Notes under the pieces: model-generated
The model's database searches: none
Told to the model about the DNA's origin: nothing
What the model saw: the letters and a program-made list of their open reading frames with translations, nothing else
Program-made: the position numbers and the translations under genes
DNA from: Syngnathus acus
Lineage: Eukaryota > Chordata > Actinopteri > Syngnathiformes > Syngnathidae
DNA: 64,000 nt
Assembly (NCBI RefSeq): GCF_901709675.1
Contig: NC_051107.1
Span: 4,406,001 to 4,470,000, forward strand
Direction of reading: 5' to 3'
In this document: positions 11,701 to 24,951 of the stretch, in pieces
How positions within the stretch are numbered: the first letter of the stretch is position 1
Layout of the letters: every line of letters begins with the position of its first letter

Positions 11701-14700
11701 CTTTTACATTTGAGATTAACACAGCTTTTGAGTAGAAGATAAATATTGAAATTAAATATGTTTATGGCAGCACAAAATCAGGGTTTTTTTTGCATTTTTG
11801 GTCAGGAACCAACCGACATTTTATTGCTGACAATACTTTTTTTCCCTGTGACAAACGAGATTGAGAATTGATTTTAAATTACGTAAATTGATGTTGACGG
11901 GTGCTTTTATCAAGGAACGCGTTTTTTTTCCAGATGGATAGATGGTCGGTTGTATTGGACGAAACTTTACTTTTAAAACGACTGATTGTTAACGTGCGTT
12001 CATTCGTTTTGCAGGTGACAAGTCTTGGCGGGGCCCGCCCGCTCTTGAGTGCTTTACCGTTGAACGTTTTCCAGCGGCGTAATTACATTAGGAACCACAA
12101 CGCGGAGGACATTTTGAATGTTTTACTCGCTTGATTGGATTCCGTTTGAGTCGTGACCGCACCTCGATCCCGACGCGTTCATTTGCAATTCCCGCGAGGG
12201 GAGGGTTCGTCGTATCGCCGTTTGTCGTGCGTGAGCCGGGCCACTCCGTTGTCCATAAACAAGCCATTTAGCATTTTCCGTCTGGGCGCTTTTTGCAAGT
12301 TTTATCACCAAATGATGCAGTGCCTAGCGATTGCTTCGTACACCCCTCATTATTTCTCCGGCAGCCTCGTTTGAAGGTTCTCTTGTTAATGAAAACTTCA
12401 TCAAGCTGATGTCAAAGTGCACATTTGTTTAAAAAAAAAAAAAAAAAAGATTCATCTTAATACGTTTCTCCCCACAGCCAATCGTCCCAAGAGCCTGCTG
12501 GTGTACATCAATCCCTTCGGCGGGAAGCGGCAAGGGAAGCACATTTACGATCAGAAGGTGGCGCCGCTGTTTTGCCGAGCCTGCATCGCCACGGACGTGA
12601 TTGGTGAGCGGCTATCGGAGGTGTACCTTAAACATCTCAATAAAAAATGACTCTCGCCGGCCGCCCGTGTCGGCGTGAAGAGGCTTGCGAGAATATGATT
12701 TGGCTTATGGCGGCCATTAATCATGCCAGCACCTTAATGGAGGCGCTGATAGCTGATAAGCTCGGGTATCCAAACACATCTATTATTCAATAAGTGTTTG
12801 CAGCGGCTACACGTAGTCGGCGCTATTGATGGGCCGTCGGAGTGAATACGCTTTGCTCTGGAGTACCGGAGTCTTTTATTTGTGTTGTTATTAGAAGGGC
12901 GCCACGCAGATTTACAGTTAGAATTTTAGTTTTGTTTTTCGAGGCTCCGAGCTCGTTTTGGGGGCAGGGGTGATATACGACCCCCGAATTAGGTTTTCTT
13001 CTTGTTGCCCGCACGCTTCCACTTTTGTCCCGTACATCAATCTGTGCAACGGGGGTCTAGTAAATACTTCAAATTGCGGTACTTTTTCTTGTCTGCCCGT
13101 TTATTGTCTTTTCCTTGTCATCGGGCTAATCGGGAATGACTATTTTACTTGTCTCCATAGTTACGGAGCGGGCCAATCATGCCAGAGATCATTTGAAAAC
13201 AGAAGCAAATTTGGAGAAATATGATGGGTGAGTCCTTGACAGAATATGATGCTTTTAACGTGTCAATGGGAAAAAATATGTGCCTATTACAAAACATTTA
13301 GCTGGAAATTGCACAAAATGTTCATCCCACTGCAAATGTATTGTTATTATAAATTCATTCAAACGTGTTCCCGCTTACACTGCGAACAATTATAATGCAA
13401 AAAGTCGACACGCTTCATGTTTTTAGAGTGGTGTGCGTGGGCGGAGACGGGATGTTCAGCGAGATCCTACACGGGTTGGTCGCCAGGACCCAAACGGAGC
13501 GCGGCATCGACCCCAACCCGCCCGACGCACATTTGGCGCCGTGTTCCCTCCGCATCGGGATCATCCCTGCAGGTGACACCGGCATCATGAGGCGCTCGTG
13601 AGAACCGAGGCACTCGGACGCCACGTCCGTATCGGATGACGGCTAAAAAAACTCAAGCCCCCGCCGATCACGCTGCGTTCCGGCGTTACCTGAGGGGGTC
13701 GCCATGGCAACAGGGCAGGCGCTCCCACCGGGGGCTCGAGTAGGGTCGGTCACCCCAAGAAAAAAAAAAAGCACATACTATTATAACCCTATTTTGTATG
13801 ACATGTATTTTTTTTTTTTTAGCTCACACTGTTTTTACAACCTTTTTAATGGTCAAACACGATAAAAAATATGTACATTTAATCGTACCCAAGGGGGCCT
13901 TTTTGGAACATACTGTGACAAGACATTAAGTATTTTGAGTGTATTTTCTTTTAATGTGAACATATGGCTGCTCGTCTAAATACAAAAAGATAAATGGCCC
14001 CGAACGTACTTTTACGGGCTTGTCGAATGGGTAGTCGTCTTAAGTGTACGCTTAACATTTGACTTTGACAGCTTGGGAATCTTTCTGGTCGGGGGAAGAA
14101 AAAAAAAAAAAAGTCATTTCGAAAAGTTACGCTGAGGGTTTAAAATGGACGCCTGCTATGTTGTTATTTGAACAGGCTCCACTGATTGCATCTGCTTTGC
14201 GACGGTGGGGACCAACGATCCCGTTACGTCCGCCTTGCACATCATCGTAGGTGGGTGTGACTTTTCCCGACATTGTTTTTTTTTTTTTTTTTTTTCCCCG
14301 TCATGGTTGAATAACAACGGTGGATGTGAAGACGCCGCTCACCTTTGTCAACAGGTGACTCCCAACCCATGGACGTGTGCTCGGTGCACCACAACAACAC
14401 GTTCCTCAGATATTCCGTGTCGTTGCTGGGCTACGGATTCTACGCCGACATTCAGACTGACAGCGAGAGGCAGAGATGGCTGGGCCCGGCTCGCTATGAC
14501 CTGTCGGGTAACAAAAACAACAATGGCCTCCGTGAATGAACTCACTTGGAATTTCCCCTGAAGTGAACTGTCTTGCCCTGCTGGCCCCAAAAACAAAATA
14601 TGTCCGATAATATTCAGCCATCCAAAACAGGCTCAAATCGGTAATCGGCATCCTTTTTTTAGCAGCTAACTTGGATAAGTGAGCCGCATCCCGGGATGCC

Positions 14701-17700
14701 AAACACAATGCGGGCTCTCACGCTATTATCATTTCAGCCAAACGAGAGAAACGGCAGCACAATTAGCCACTCCAAATTGTCTTTTCAGCTCTGAGCAAAG
14801 CCGACAGAAGGGTATCGGCGGCAATTGTCAAGGCGCCTTCTTGTGTTTTTTTTATTTCAGGGGTAAAGACCTTTCTGAGTCACAACTATTATGAAGGCAC
14901 CGTCTCGTTCGTTCCGGCTGAGGACAATGTGGGCAACCCCAGGGACAAGGAGCAGTGTCGGGCCGGGTAAATAAAACCAAACACAATACAAGAGCTGATA
15001 GCAAACAGCAATCATAGAAGGACAGAGCTCTGATGTCGAATCTTAATGGAGGCAAAATGTAACACAAGGCTTGTCGAGGCTTTGAATGTGATAGCGGCGC
15101 CGCCATCACAATGTGAAAGCGGGTCACACTTGTGTTGCAGGTGCCGCGTTTGCCATCGCCAAACCTCGTTACAGGAGACGAACAATGACGAGCCGTCAGA
15201 CGCAGGTAAAAGATTTTGGAATAATAAATGACAACTCGGGAAAAAGTTACCGAAATAAAAATTGTTGTGCTCAATGAAGCACATTTATAAAAAAAATACT
15301 CATTTGCGTTGACAAATTATGTTCCTCATTTCTGCTTTTATACTTTAATTAGAATTGTTTTGTACGGAGGCCTCGGTGGGCTTGTTGTCACGAGGCGTGT
15401 TATCACCTCGCAAGGCGCTTCGGCGGAGTGACTCTAATGAATCGTTTAGAAGTCTGCGATCACGTTTTCGCCGCCGCTCCTTTTGATAAGCTGACAAACA
15501 AACGAGAAAAAAAATAAAATAAAGGAGGGGTGTGATTCTCAGAGGAACGTCAGTGTCTCTTCAATGGAGGTTTATAACGAGGAAATGGAGCTCACTCTTC
15601 CGTTTGCTGGACTTCTTTATTTGCGGTGAAGTTCGCACCAAGTGGGAATACAAACTTGTCAATAGTACAGACTCGGGTTTAATCCACCAAAGGAAGATGC
15701 CCGCACACTCTGGAGCTGACTTGCGTCTCTCCTACGTCAACAATAATTACTTGTCACTGAGGCTAAGATTCACGACTTCATAATGACTAAAAGTTATTAT
15801 GATGTCAAGATGTGTCAATTGACTTAACGGCACATTTCCACACTGTATTTAGTTATACTTAGCGCAGTTCTATGAGCCTTTTCCAGTTAGTTACTTGCTC
15901 TTGATGCGCACTTGACTTTTGTCAGACTGTCAAGTTGATTACGACTCATTAGGTTCTCAGGAAATGGAAAAGGTATCAAGGAGGGCGACACAAAAGCTAA
16001 CACAGCAGTGACGTCAAGGATTTTTAAGTGCTTCCAAGCGGAGGCGGTATGAGTTTGAAAGGTGCCTTGTGCGTTGGTTACAGCAAAATGAGTAAAAAAC
16101 AGCCACGGAAATGTAAAACTCAGATACGAGCCTGCGTGCTAACGTCGATGCTAAACTAATATCCATATCGCCCCCCCTAACATGGCCGCCACGTTCTTTA
16201 GCCTGCTCTAGTCTACTCTAAATCTGTAAAACTGCCGATTTTTTTTCCGTCTAGTCGTTGACACCTGGACGGAAATCCGCGGGAAATTCATCGCCATCAA
16301 CGCGGCCAACATGAGCTGCGCGTGTCCCCGCAGTCCGCGGGGCCTGTCGCCCTCCGCCCACTTGGCCGACGGCACCGCCGACCTCATCCTGGTCCGCAAG
16401 TGCTCCCGCTTGGATTTTCTCAAACACCTCCTCCGCCACACCAACAATGAAGACCAGGTAGCCTCCTGTCAATCATTTTAGGTTCGCCCGCCCACTCGCT
16501 GCGCTAGCAGCTGACTCGGCAAACGCCGGTTCACTTAAGTTCAAGTGCCCTCACCTACGTGTCGTAAATAACCTTCACCCGGTGGGCCCGTGGAGATGCC
16601 GCTAATGGCTGCATGGGTGATATGCGGAACATAAGAACCAGACTAAGGCCCTCTCAGGATAGCGTTGGAACTTGGGCGATTAGTAATTATTACCTCAGGA
16701 AGTGGATCAACTGTGCAGCTGCCTCGGTCAAATGTGCTTAAAGTCAACACAAAGTCAAAGAGTGAAATCAATATTTGGGTCGCGAGGCGTTAGATGGTTA
16801 AATTGATATCGTCACGTCCATTTTTCTTTAATTGTCTTTGTGACTAAACCAAAATGATTGCAAAACAATTCTCTGGCGTTTCGTAACTCGGTGTTTCCTA
16901 TTCGAATGAACGAGACAGGCCGACGATTCAATTCGTATCAGTAGCGATGTTCGGTCGAGCGGAGAAAAGCGAGAAGCCACTAAGCGTATTCATGGCCTTG
17001 TCACATAGACTTTTAGGCCGAGCGTCCGGCGTGAATACAAAGCGAGAGCGCCGTCATAAAGTGAGTCCGATGTTCGAATAAACGGCTGTCACTCTGCTTT
17101 TTTTTTGGGAGGTGAGCGGACAAGAGCGGGCGACAGGAAAGAAGATGAGAATAGAGAAAAAGTGGCATCCCGTGAAGTTGGAGAAAATTGTTTGCGGGGC
17201 ACGAGTGAACCTTTTGGCGACGCTGACTGAGATGAAAAGGGAGACTGACAAAATAATGCGTTCTTCTCTCGGTTTTTTTTTTTCTTCACCCCGCCGTCTT
17301 CTCGCTCCTCTGATGCTGATTTGCTTTAATGCGCCTCCATTCTGCCTTCCTGCTGTTTTTGTAAACGAGGAGGAAAGTCGGAGAAACTTTTTTATTAAGA
17401 AATCACCGGGGATGTGTTATAATATAATGGGGTGAAATTCACTTTTTTTTTTTCTTTATCTGGGATTTGTAATTTGTCCGCAGTTCGACCACTCGTTCGT
17501 AGAGGTCCACCGGGTGCGCAAGTTCCGCTTCCAGCCCCTCCACAATGAGCCGGTGTCGCTGGAGGACCTGAGCGGGCCCCAAAAGACAGCGCCCGAGAGT
17601 CCAATTTGCTCGCGCGACTTCGCCTACAGCCACTGGACGTGTGACGGCGAGATCCTGCCTTACGTCGCCGTCCAAGTCAGGTGCTCAAACTTCCGAATAT

Positions 17701-18144
17701 ATTAAGGTCAAATGAGGGAAACGACTTCTGTTTCACGCGTTATTGTCCTCTACTTACGAGGCGCTGTAATGATGCTAATTTAACAACCCTCCCCATCTTC
17801 AACGTGTACTCCCTTTTAATTTAGGGCGGAGGTTTGTGCGTCCATTTTATCACCTAGCCAGCGTGGAAATTGAGTTTTTCGAAAGGGCTGTTGTTTTGAG
17901 TCTGATTAGCTCGTATGGATCACAATTGTCTAAGCGTGTCCGCCCCATCTGTCATGTCAGCGAGTGCGCCACACGGGCGATAAAACCACACGAGATGAAA
18001 TCGTTAAACGGTGTGTGCGTTTGTTGTTGTTGCAGTGTCCAGTGCCAGCTGATCAGACTGTTTGCCCGCGGCATCGAGGAGAACAGCCACAACCAAACGC
18101 CGCTGTGGCTTCTGGAAGCAACAGCACACCAATCTGTGGACTGA
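5580..18144 (+). CDS. cerk: Ceramide kinase, complete, 13 coding exons
   Basis: CERK phosphorylates ceramide with ATP to make ceramide-1-phosphate at Golgi and plasma membranes. Exons: 5580-5721, 10482-10595, 11275-11400, 12478-12603, 13161-13227, 13427-13572, 14176-14250, 14355-14507, 14861-14966, 15141-15205, 16255-16457, 17484-17680 and 18036-18144. Every border is GT-AG and the total is 1629 nt, 542 aa plus TGA; human CERK is 537 aa. Order: N-terminal PH-like region (1-127), diacylglycerol-kinase-type catalytic domain from YINPFGGK (about 133-140) through GGDGMF (about 197-202), and Cys349, Cys353 and Cys356 of the family CxxxCxxC motif. The C-terminal half has LDFLKHLLRHTN, the likely calmodulin-binding segment, and LFARGIEEN near the end. 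Exon 1 is the least conserved; it was chosen for its donor, phase and fit to the N-terminal pattern. Confidence 0.95.
5921..6046 (+). mobile_element. Tc1-like DNA transposon terminal remnant (copy 1)
   Basis: The segment starts with a GCACACTTGTGCAACCACAT-type sequence and ends with AACAGGGGTGTGTAGACCTT. Both are like the terminal part of Tc1/mariner-like elements common in fish. Between them is a short hairpin, CAAATCACA with TGTGATTTG. A related start occurs at 60934. No transposase frame remains. The family assignment is from memory. Confidence 0.45.
6768..6775 (+). promoter_or_regulatory. Octamer (POU) motif ATGCAAAT
   Basis: Exact octamer in cerk intron 1. Single short motif, so low weight alone. 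Confidence 0.25.
9730..9750. repeat. (GCCC)n short tandem repeat
   Basis: About five tandem GCCC/CCCG units in cerk intron 1, flanked by AT-richer sequence. Confidence 0.85.
9909..9916 (+). promoter_or_regulatory. Octamer (POU) motif ATGCAAAT
   Basis: Exact octamer in cerk intron 1, about 570 bp before exon 2. Confidence 0.25.
10482..11400 (+). CDS. cerk: cerk exons 2-3 (PH-like region)
   Basis: Exon 2 (10482-10595, 38 codons) contains CEIVAVHKTD and ends AFT. Exon 3 (11275-11400) contains VTFYSDNLELCRHWIQTIND, the end of the PH-like fold with its typical C-terminal helix Trp. Both have phase-1 borders. In the family this domain binds phosphoinositide and sets membrane location. Confidence 0.93.
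12478..14966 (+). CDS. cerk: cerk exons 4-9 (lipid kinase catalytic core)
   Basis: Exons 12478-12603, 13161-13227, 13427-13572, 14176-14250, 14355-14507 and 14861-14966. Exon 4 has YINPFGGKRQGK, the Gly-rich conserved segment. Exon 6 has VGGDGMFSEILHG, the nucleotide-binding signature shared with diacylglycerol and sphingosine kinases. Exon 7 starts GSTDC, conserved in CERK. Exon 8 has SLLGYGFY and exon 9 ends in CRAG. All key residues are intact. Confidence 0.95.
13698..13711. promoter_or_regulatory. RFX X-box palindrome (GTCGCCATGGCAAC)
   Basis: Exact X-box match in cerk intron 6, identical over 14 bp to the site at 807. The flanks differ, so it is not a copy of a longer repeat. Confidence 0.5.
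15141..18144 (+). CDS. cerk: cerk exons 10-13 (C-terminal part)
   Basis: Exons 15141-15205, 16255-16457, 17484-17680 and 18036-18144. Exon 10 completes the CRAGCRVC cysteine motif. Exon 11 encodes FIAINAANMSCAC and the segment LDFLKHLLRHTN, at the position of the calmodulin-binding helix in human CERK. Exon 13 has QLIRLFARGIEENS and a tail with its stop at 18142-18144. The exon 10 linker is shorter and more diverged than in human. Confidence 0.93.
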
Positions 18145-18930
18145 AAGTTGAGCGGGATGGAACTTTGGCGGGGTAATTATTAGCACTTCCAGCCTGAAGG
18201 AGCCATAAGCGAAGATGAAGGCTATTTCCCTCTTCTGGGACAACAGATTAGATAAATTTGAAAAACCAAGTCATTTCCTTTTCTTTGATGAAGACAAAAG
18301 AAAAAAACAAATGTTTCATCTGTGATCCAAGCGGGACCAGATGTGAGTCAGGAACTCTTGTAAGGAGCCCATCTGATAGACTAACAAGGCCCCGATGATG
18401 TATTTTGGATAATAAGGTAAAGTGGTTGCTAAGTGGAGTTTGTGTGTCTCAGCGCTGAGAAACACCTGTGGCTCCACTGCGGCTAAAAGCAAAGCGAAGC
18501 GCTGACTCGTTCCGGCCGAAATTAGTCCAAATGAGACATTTTTGCTGTCATTCGAGACTTCTTTGCTCAGATGCACTCAGATGTCAAGCTGGTCTTGATG
18601 TCTCTGAAGAAAGGTCACGGAAAATTTGAAGACTATTTTTAGTTAGCGTTTATCTGCTGTATCTTCAAGTCTCGGCCCCTGAGCCAATCAAAAGTTCTTT
18701 TGGTTTCGCAATGGAAATGAATTGTTTGACCTTGTAGTCCACTGACTCCTATTGAATAACTAAATAACCAACTCATCATTATTTATATATCGTGCTTTCC
18801 CAACAGCTACAACAAAGTTCTTTTCATGAAACATTTAAAAAAAAATACAAAAAAATTAAAACAGCAGGGGGCACAAAATTGAACCCTGCGGAACACCATA
18901 TTGAGATACTCCGGATGGTTAAATAAAGGC
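18145..18930 (+). other. cerk: Probable cerk 3' UTR
   Basis: Non-coding sequence after the stop. The first good AATAAA on this strand is at 18922-18927, just after a reverse-transcriptase fragment at 18850-18912. The 3' end is therefore placed near 18.95 kb, only tentatively. Confidence 0.4.
18850..18912 (-). mobile_element. LINE reverse-transcriptase fragment (copy 1)
   Basis: The minus strand reads QYGVPQGSILCPLLF, the conserved RT motif of non-LTR retrotransposons, followed by a stop caused by an extra T before AATTTT. About 60 bp are recognisable. A sister fragment with the same extra T is at 43709-43770. Degraded and non-functional. Confidence 0.7.
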
Positions 18931-20449
18931 AATCTTAAGATCTTGTTGTCAGTCAACTGTAACAAAACATGTGAAAGGAAAATTGTTTGCCAAAGTAAAC
19001 AAGTGAGTAGCACAAAAAAGGCTTTAAGACTTTTATTTCCTTTTCCTGCTCATGTTGCCCATTTTGTTTAAAAACTAGTTTCTCCAATCCGGCGCAAAGT
19101 AGGAGATATATCACTGACTGGACAGATCATTAGGTAGGCTTGCTAAAGAGGAAAACGGAGTAAAGTAGTACACTAAGCAAATAAGAAACATCCTGGCCAG
19201 TCTCATTAAATGTGTCATTATGCAGCGTCCAAGCGGACTAACGTGTAAATTTCAGTGACAGATAAATAGGATGAAGACGAGGAGCTGTATTGATTGCAGT
19301 GGGCCTCCTGTGAGAGGGCTAGATCAATGATGCTACATCTTCTTGGTCAGGAGCCACTATTCGCTCTTCACACACGCCCTGCTCCCCTCCCTCAACCTCT
19401 CATACACACTATAATGTACTTGTAGATGCTAAAGGTCAGACTATAAAGAAGAGCCCTGTGGTATTTCTTTTTTTTTTTGCATTATAACTGCATTCATTTG
19501 TCTTTTGGATGTCGGCAATTCCCTAGCAAAAATGCTACGTTCGAGAAAAGATGGACATGCCCTAATATTAGACATGATTGCTCTGGAACCGTATTGATTT
19601 TGGATGACAAAATGACTGACTGAAAAATATTTTCAAAATTGGCTCACGTCAAGGCGAGATATGTTAATGGTGCGTAATCGCGTTCTTCAGAGGTCATTGT
19701 TTTACATCAAAGCAAGAATGCCATTGACTTTGAATGATGCCCGCAAAGGACATTCCAAATGACAGTAAAAGGTCAACTCGGAAGGTTTATGTTCCTTGTT
19801 GGCTCAATATCCGATCCAAAAAAGAGCAGCTATGTTTGTGGTTTGAGAACTATTGAGTAATGTTCTAAAGTAGCAATTATTTTACCTGAGTATAATTCGA
19901 GGCTATTCCATCATCAGGGATTATTGTTATTGTAAGAGGACAATCATGGCGGAACGGTTCGAGATGCTTCAAGTAGCCAAGGTCAACGTTATTATTTATT
20001 TGTACCTCTCGACGAGCTCCCCGAACCCCGAGCGAGAAGCCATTACCTCAGCTAGTGCGTTGTTAGCAAACATAGGAGAGCCCGCTCGTGACTTATTAAT
20101 CAGAAAACAAAAACGAAGCCGCCCGGGCAGCCAGACAAACACACGCACGACGCAGGACTTTGTTTTTCTGCGCAACGTCAAAGTTATTGCGCTGCTAATG
20201 GTGCTTGAAGTAATTACACTCTCTATTGTTGCTCGCAGGCCGCAACGTGGTCGTCCCGGCGTAGCGCGCACGCACACACGAGGCAGACTAACAGTCTTGC
20301 CCTGAATGGCGCCATTAGCCAGAAGGCATCTGCTATAGCTCACTCACCATCCAGTGTATGTGGAATAACTCAGCCTGCATAAAAGGGTCAGCAGGAGTAA
20401 ACATAGTAATTATGACTTATAGCTACTGGAGCGTGGGTGGGAAAGACTG

Positions 20450-20454
<5 letters not shown>

Positions 20455-20485
<31 letters not shown>

Positions 20486-20520
20486 AAGCAACAGTTGAGT
20501 CCAAACAAAAAAAAAAAAAA
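20455..20520. repeat. Long poly-T run followed by poly-A run
   Basis: About 27 T residues, a short spacer, then about 13 A residues. Low-complexity sequence, perhaps an old retroposon tail. Confidence 0.85.
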
Positions 20521-22187
20521 TCTCATTGCTTACTTTTAGTGGTGGAAAAAGTGATTGACTAATTGTCCACGTGGAAAGATGCAACAACTACTAAGGCCTT
20601 TTCGAAAAATCTGACAGACAGACAGACAGTAAAACTGTGCCACAAGTATTCTAAGTCTTCCAGTTAACCTCTAACTTATGTGATTTATTTATTCGGTCAC
20701 ACAAGGTAGATGTGATTCCCGGCTGCCTGTTGGACTGTGTCGAGGCGGGATGCAGCACAATCCAATATTAATGCACCTCAGCTCGGTGTGACTCAAATGT
20801 CTCTTGGCGTGAGGCACTATGTCCTCCAGGAAAAAATCCCAACCGATCTCACCGCTCTCTATTCACCCTCGCGGCCCATCTCGGGGGATATTTTGTTCAA
20901 GTCCTTTGCTGCCCCCCCCCACTTTCCCCATCGGTGTGATGTCACAGGCTTGTTCTCCCGTCAAGGACTGCGAGGGACTGAGAAGTGACGCGCTGTCCTG
21001 CGGAGCCAAATCGCGGCGGGGATTCGGACAAACAAAAGTGGTCACCTTCTAAAGTAGCTGCCACTGCTGGACGAGAGTGACGACTGACGGCCACGAGAAA
21101 GATCTGGATGACTACAAACAGGACGCTAACCATCGGCAGTGAAAGACATCAATCGTCCTTGACGAGTGAATAAGTTAAAAAAATCCTTTCTATGGCAGAG
21201 TCAAATGTTAGCCAACCACTTTAGCCCCACTTCAACACAAAGTGGAAATTGGCCGAGTAGGACACGGTTGAGAGCGCAAAACAACCACATGTAAGCCACC
21301 AGGAGCAACAGCGTGTGTCACAAACGTGCAGGCATCTCTCACAAATTCACACGACTTTCACAAAGAGCCTTCCAGTTCTCGAGTAGGTCCGAGAGTGCCC
21401 CCTTCAGGATCAGTTAGACTTTCCGCATCTTATTGCATCTGTCGCTTCCTCCATAGGAGAAGCATCCTGTCCTTTTTTTTTTGGACTCTTTGCTGAACAA
21501 GTGTGGAAAATCCCGAGGTATCGGCACCACGTGAAGCCATTACCAAACGGCAAACACACTCGACGGCTCTGCAAACAGCGGCGCTCGCGGCGCCGACGTC
21601 GTGGTGCTGCAGAGCTAACAGACAGGAATCATTACGTGCTTCCGCCGGGACCGACTCTCGACCATATTTGACGAGCACACAGATGAAACTGCGCAGGTGG
21701 GGGAGGGGTCAAGCAGTGGCGGACATACGTATGCATAATCGGCAATATCGGCCGATTAATCGGTCTCACCATGCTGCTTACATCACATTCAACAAAATAG
21801 TGAGTTGTACATTTAATCGTTAGTTTATATTCATTTCTATGCCGACCGTATTATTTCAAACCTGCACCTAAAATGGATGTCATCACTCGTTGTCTTCTTA
21901 AACATAATTAAAAAGGAAATCTACAGGTCGGTAATGAGGCTGCACATGGTGGTTGGGTCTAACCCCAAAATACAAAAAAAATAAGTATGACACGTGTCAC
22001 GCCAGGTTCCAGGAGGTGCAGAATCCAGCTCAAAACACAAGCCAATCTAGAAGACACGTCACCTTTGAGAGAATACACACGTCTGACACACGCACAAGTC
22101 ACACTCCTTCATTACCATCCTCACAGCAGCCCGTGTTCTAGTCAGGGTGCGAAGAACTAGCTCGATGACATTCAGGGATATAGTATG

Positions 22188-22202
22188 CCCCCCCCCCCCC
22201 CC
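22188..22202. repeat. Poly-C run (15)
   Basis: Uninterrupted run of C in the cerk-gramd4 intergenic region. Confidence 0.9.
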
Positions 22203-24176
22203 ACCCGGCCTTCGGAGGAGCGTTGCGGGTCATTAAAAGTCAAGGCGGATGGCACGTCGTGCCTGCAGCGAGCGTGTGAGGACCCGTCTTATCATCACAT
22301 ATGTATTTGCCGCTCGCGGAGTTCAAGGGTGGTCGGCTTGAGGGGCCCGAAAAAAAAATGAAGGCGTGAGACAATATGATGGAACAAGTGTGTTTGATGG
22401 CAAATAGACTTTTTCTTGGTCAGGATCCCAAGGTATGGATGAATACTAAAATAATCTCGTGTGGGAGAGGAAGGTGAGAAAGGACTGAGATGGGTGGAAA
22501 TGTACCCGGCTGAGATGTAAGAGCGTCCTTGTCTCTTTAAAAACAACATCAGTCGAGTCCCAGTTCGACGAGAGAGCAAATTTAAAATCGATGGGGACGC
22601 GCTCAAACTTTTTAAGTCCAGGAGAAAGTCTTCCAAGAAACCGACCCCTCTTAACAAAAATTCACCGATCATTCATCAATGCCAGCTCACAAAATGAGTC
22701 AGACTGCATTGAGCCAATTCTCAGAATGCTCATTTGACTCGTCGCAATGCGTTTGAAAAAGAAAAAGGATTCTTTTTCCGAGTAATTTGATGACTAGAAA
22801 TCGTTTTTTAATGAATGATGATGTCGCATGCTAGATACTTGTATCCATTTACAACAACACAACAACCTGCAGCGGAACTTTTAGTCCTATTTTATGATCG
22901 TATGAAAACCTGATGCACTGACTGACTTTTTTTTAATAATCCGGCCCGGATGTGAGCACCATGCCGAGACCGTCTGCGCGTTGCCATGGCGTCGGTTGCT
23001 GCTGACGTGATCAACCGAGTATGAAACCAACATGGTGACGGGGAGTGGCACTAATTGTTAGCTTTGCCACACGAGGGAGAGCCGAGGCATCATTAGGCGA
23101 GGCGTCGCAGACACGCTGGCGAAATGTCAAGGGAGGTGCGGGTGGCGTTGCCGGGTAAACGCGCGCACACTCTTCTGAACTTTTTTTTCCCCCGCACGCT
23201 CAATTTGCAGCATCGTTTGCAGCTAAGCGCGGCGTCGGAAACGGAAAAGGTCAAGGGCGCCGTGTTCTTGTTTGTTGGTAACAGAAAAGTATGATGATGC
23301 TGCTCAATTTGAAAGAAATGCTTCCTGGGCCGCAACATTGGGAGGCAAAGACAAATATGGCCATCGGTGGCTTGGCACACGCTCGCAGAGGATCCAAAGA
23401 GAATCCGGAAAAGGGGGGCCAGATGTTCCACCGCAATGGCGGACACGGCAGCACGGCGTGTTTGGCGAGGGGCCGTCGGGACGGGAAGGTGCCCGTGTGC
23501 CCGCTCACTCGCTGCAAGGCCAAACAGGGCAGCTGCGCGAGCTAGCTAACAGCCTGTGACCACGCTAATTATAAGCCATTCTGTGATTATGAGGCTCTAC
23601 GGTGGTTCTCCACCGGCCACCAAAAACTTTACGCTGGCTAGACTTAAAAAAGAACTTGCTGAGAACTTTTTGAGAAAGTGAGTGAAACAAGAAGCGTCCG
23701 TGGGCCGCAGCCCTGTCGGCGCAGAGAAAAGTGCCTGCGAGGTGTCTGTAAATCAGAATCATTACAGCGCTAACCTCCGATCCATCTTCATCCCAGCGCG
23801 CCGTGAGAAAGCATGGGCAAACAAGCGGAGGAGCCCGCCGCAAGTCGGCTGTGGAAATGAGGTGGGGCGAGGCCGAGGTCCGCTCGCTGCTCGCCGGCCT
23901 CCCACGCCTGAATCCGAGCCCCGCCCAAGGTTGAAGGCTCCCCTTGTGGATGTGTGCTGCGGCGCGGCAATAAGAGGTGACTCGTGGGCCGATTGTGATT
24001 TATGTGGTGGTGGGTTCGGGTGAGCGGGACGCGGGCCAGCGAAGGGGAGAAGATGGATCCAAAGTGCGAGCGAAGGAGACAATCTGATTACGGCCTTATA
24101 CCTCCTTTCATCTTCATCTTCGACACTCACTCTTCCAACAGGCACCGCCTCCCTACACTTAGCCTGCGCGCCGCAT

Positions 24177-24190
24177 GTTGCCATGGTAAC
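24177..24190. promoter_or_regulatory. RFX X-box palindrome (GTTGCCATGGTAAC)
   Basis: Perfect palindromic X-box, just downstream of a GC-rich stretch, in the cerk-gramd4 intergenic region. Probably a distal element, as no gene start is near. Confidence 0.55.
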
Positions 24191-24937
24191 AGGAAGCTCC
24201 AAACACACAGAGATGAATACGTAGGATGTGTCACATTCCAGACATAGTACAAGGTATACAGGCATGATGTTTTCTTCTTCCCACTTTTAGCTTAATGCTA
24301 GCAAACAATGCAAAACGCCATCAACGGGCTAACAAATAGCATTTTTGTTGCCGTACATGTAAACAGAAAATACAATATTCACTCGCGCATATTCTTTATC
24401 CTTAGCAAAGAGTACATCTGAACGATTTTGATAAATAGCCTAGTTGCAGTTTTTTTTCTCCTTAATGTTACAATTGGGATTTAATATGGAATACATATTG
24501 CATGGATTTATTTTTTTTTTTTTTACAAACACAATCTTTATTACAACTACAAAAATGATTGTGGTATTATATATCAGGCTTAGCCTAACATAAAGTCTAA
24601 TGCAAGGTATATCTGGTCATGAATCGCCACGCTCCCAAGAATTCAAGCGCACACAATCTTAAGTGCTTTTGAGTTGAATCAACAATAGAAGTCAAGCCTG
24701 TGTTTGATATTTGAGGTGAGAACATCCACTATGGGGAGAGAAAAGGCTAACAATGGTTCCATTTGCTTCTGGGCTGTGGAACAACGGCAAAGGAAAAAAA
24801 ATGGTTTGACACGTCCACAATTTACACTGTTCCAGAGTGATGGGCACACCATGTTAAGAAGAGACAATCAACACACCTTCCCTGACTGATATGAGACACA
24901 TTTCATATTGTATTTTTTTTTCCCACATGTTACAACA

Positions 24938-24951
24938 CTGCCATCCAGTGG
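24938..24951 (-). promoter_or_regulatory. CTCF-like core motif, minus orientation
   Basis: The minus strand reads CCACTGGATGGCAG, resembling the CTCF core CCACNNGGNGGCAG. Motif match only. Confidence 0.3.

Noticed and set aside
23762-24265. 167-codon open frame on the minus strand
   Set aside because: Open because the region is GC-rich; Pro/Arg/Ala-rich with no known motif and overlapping frames.
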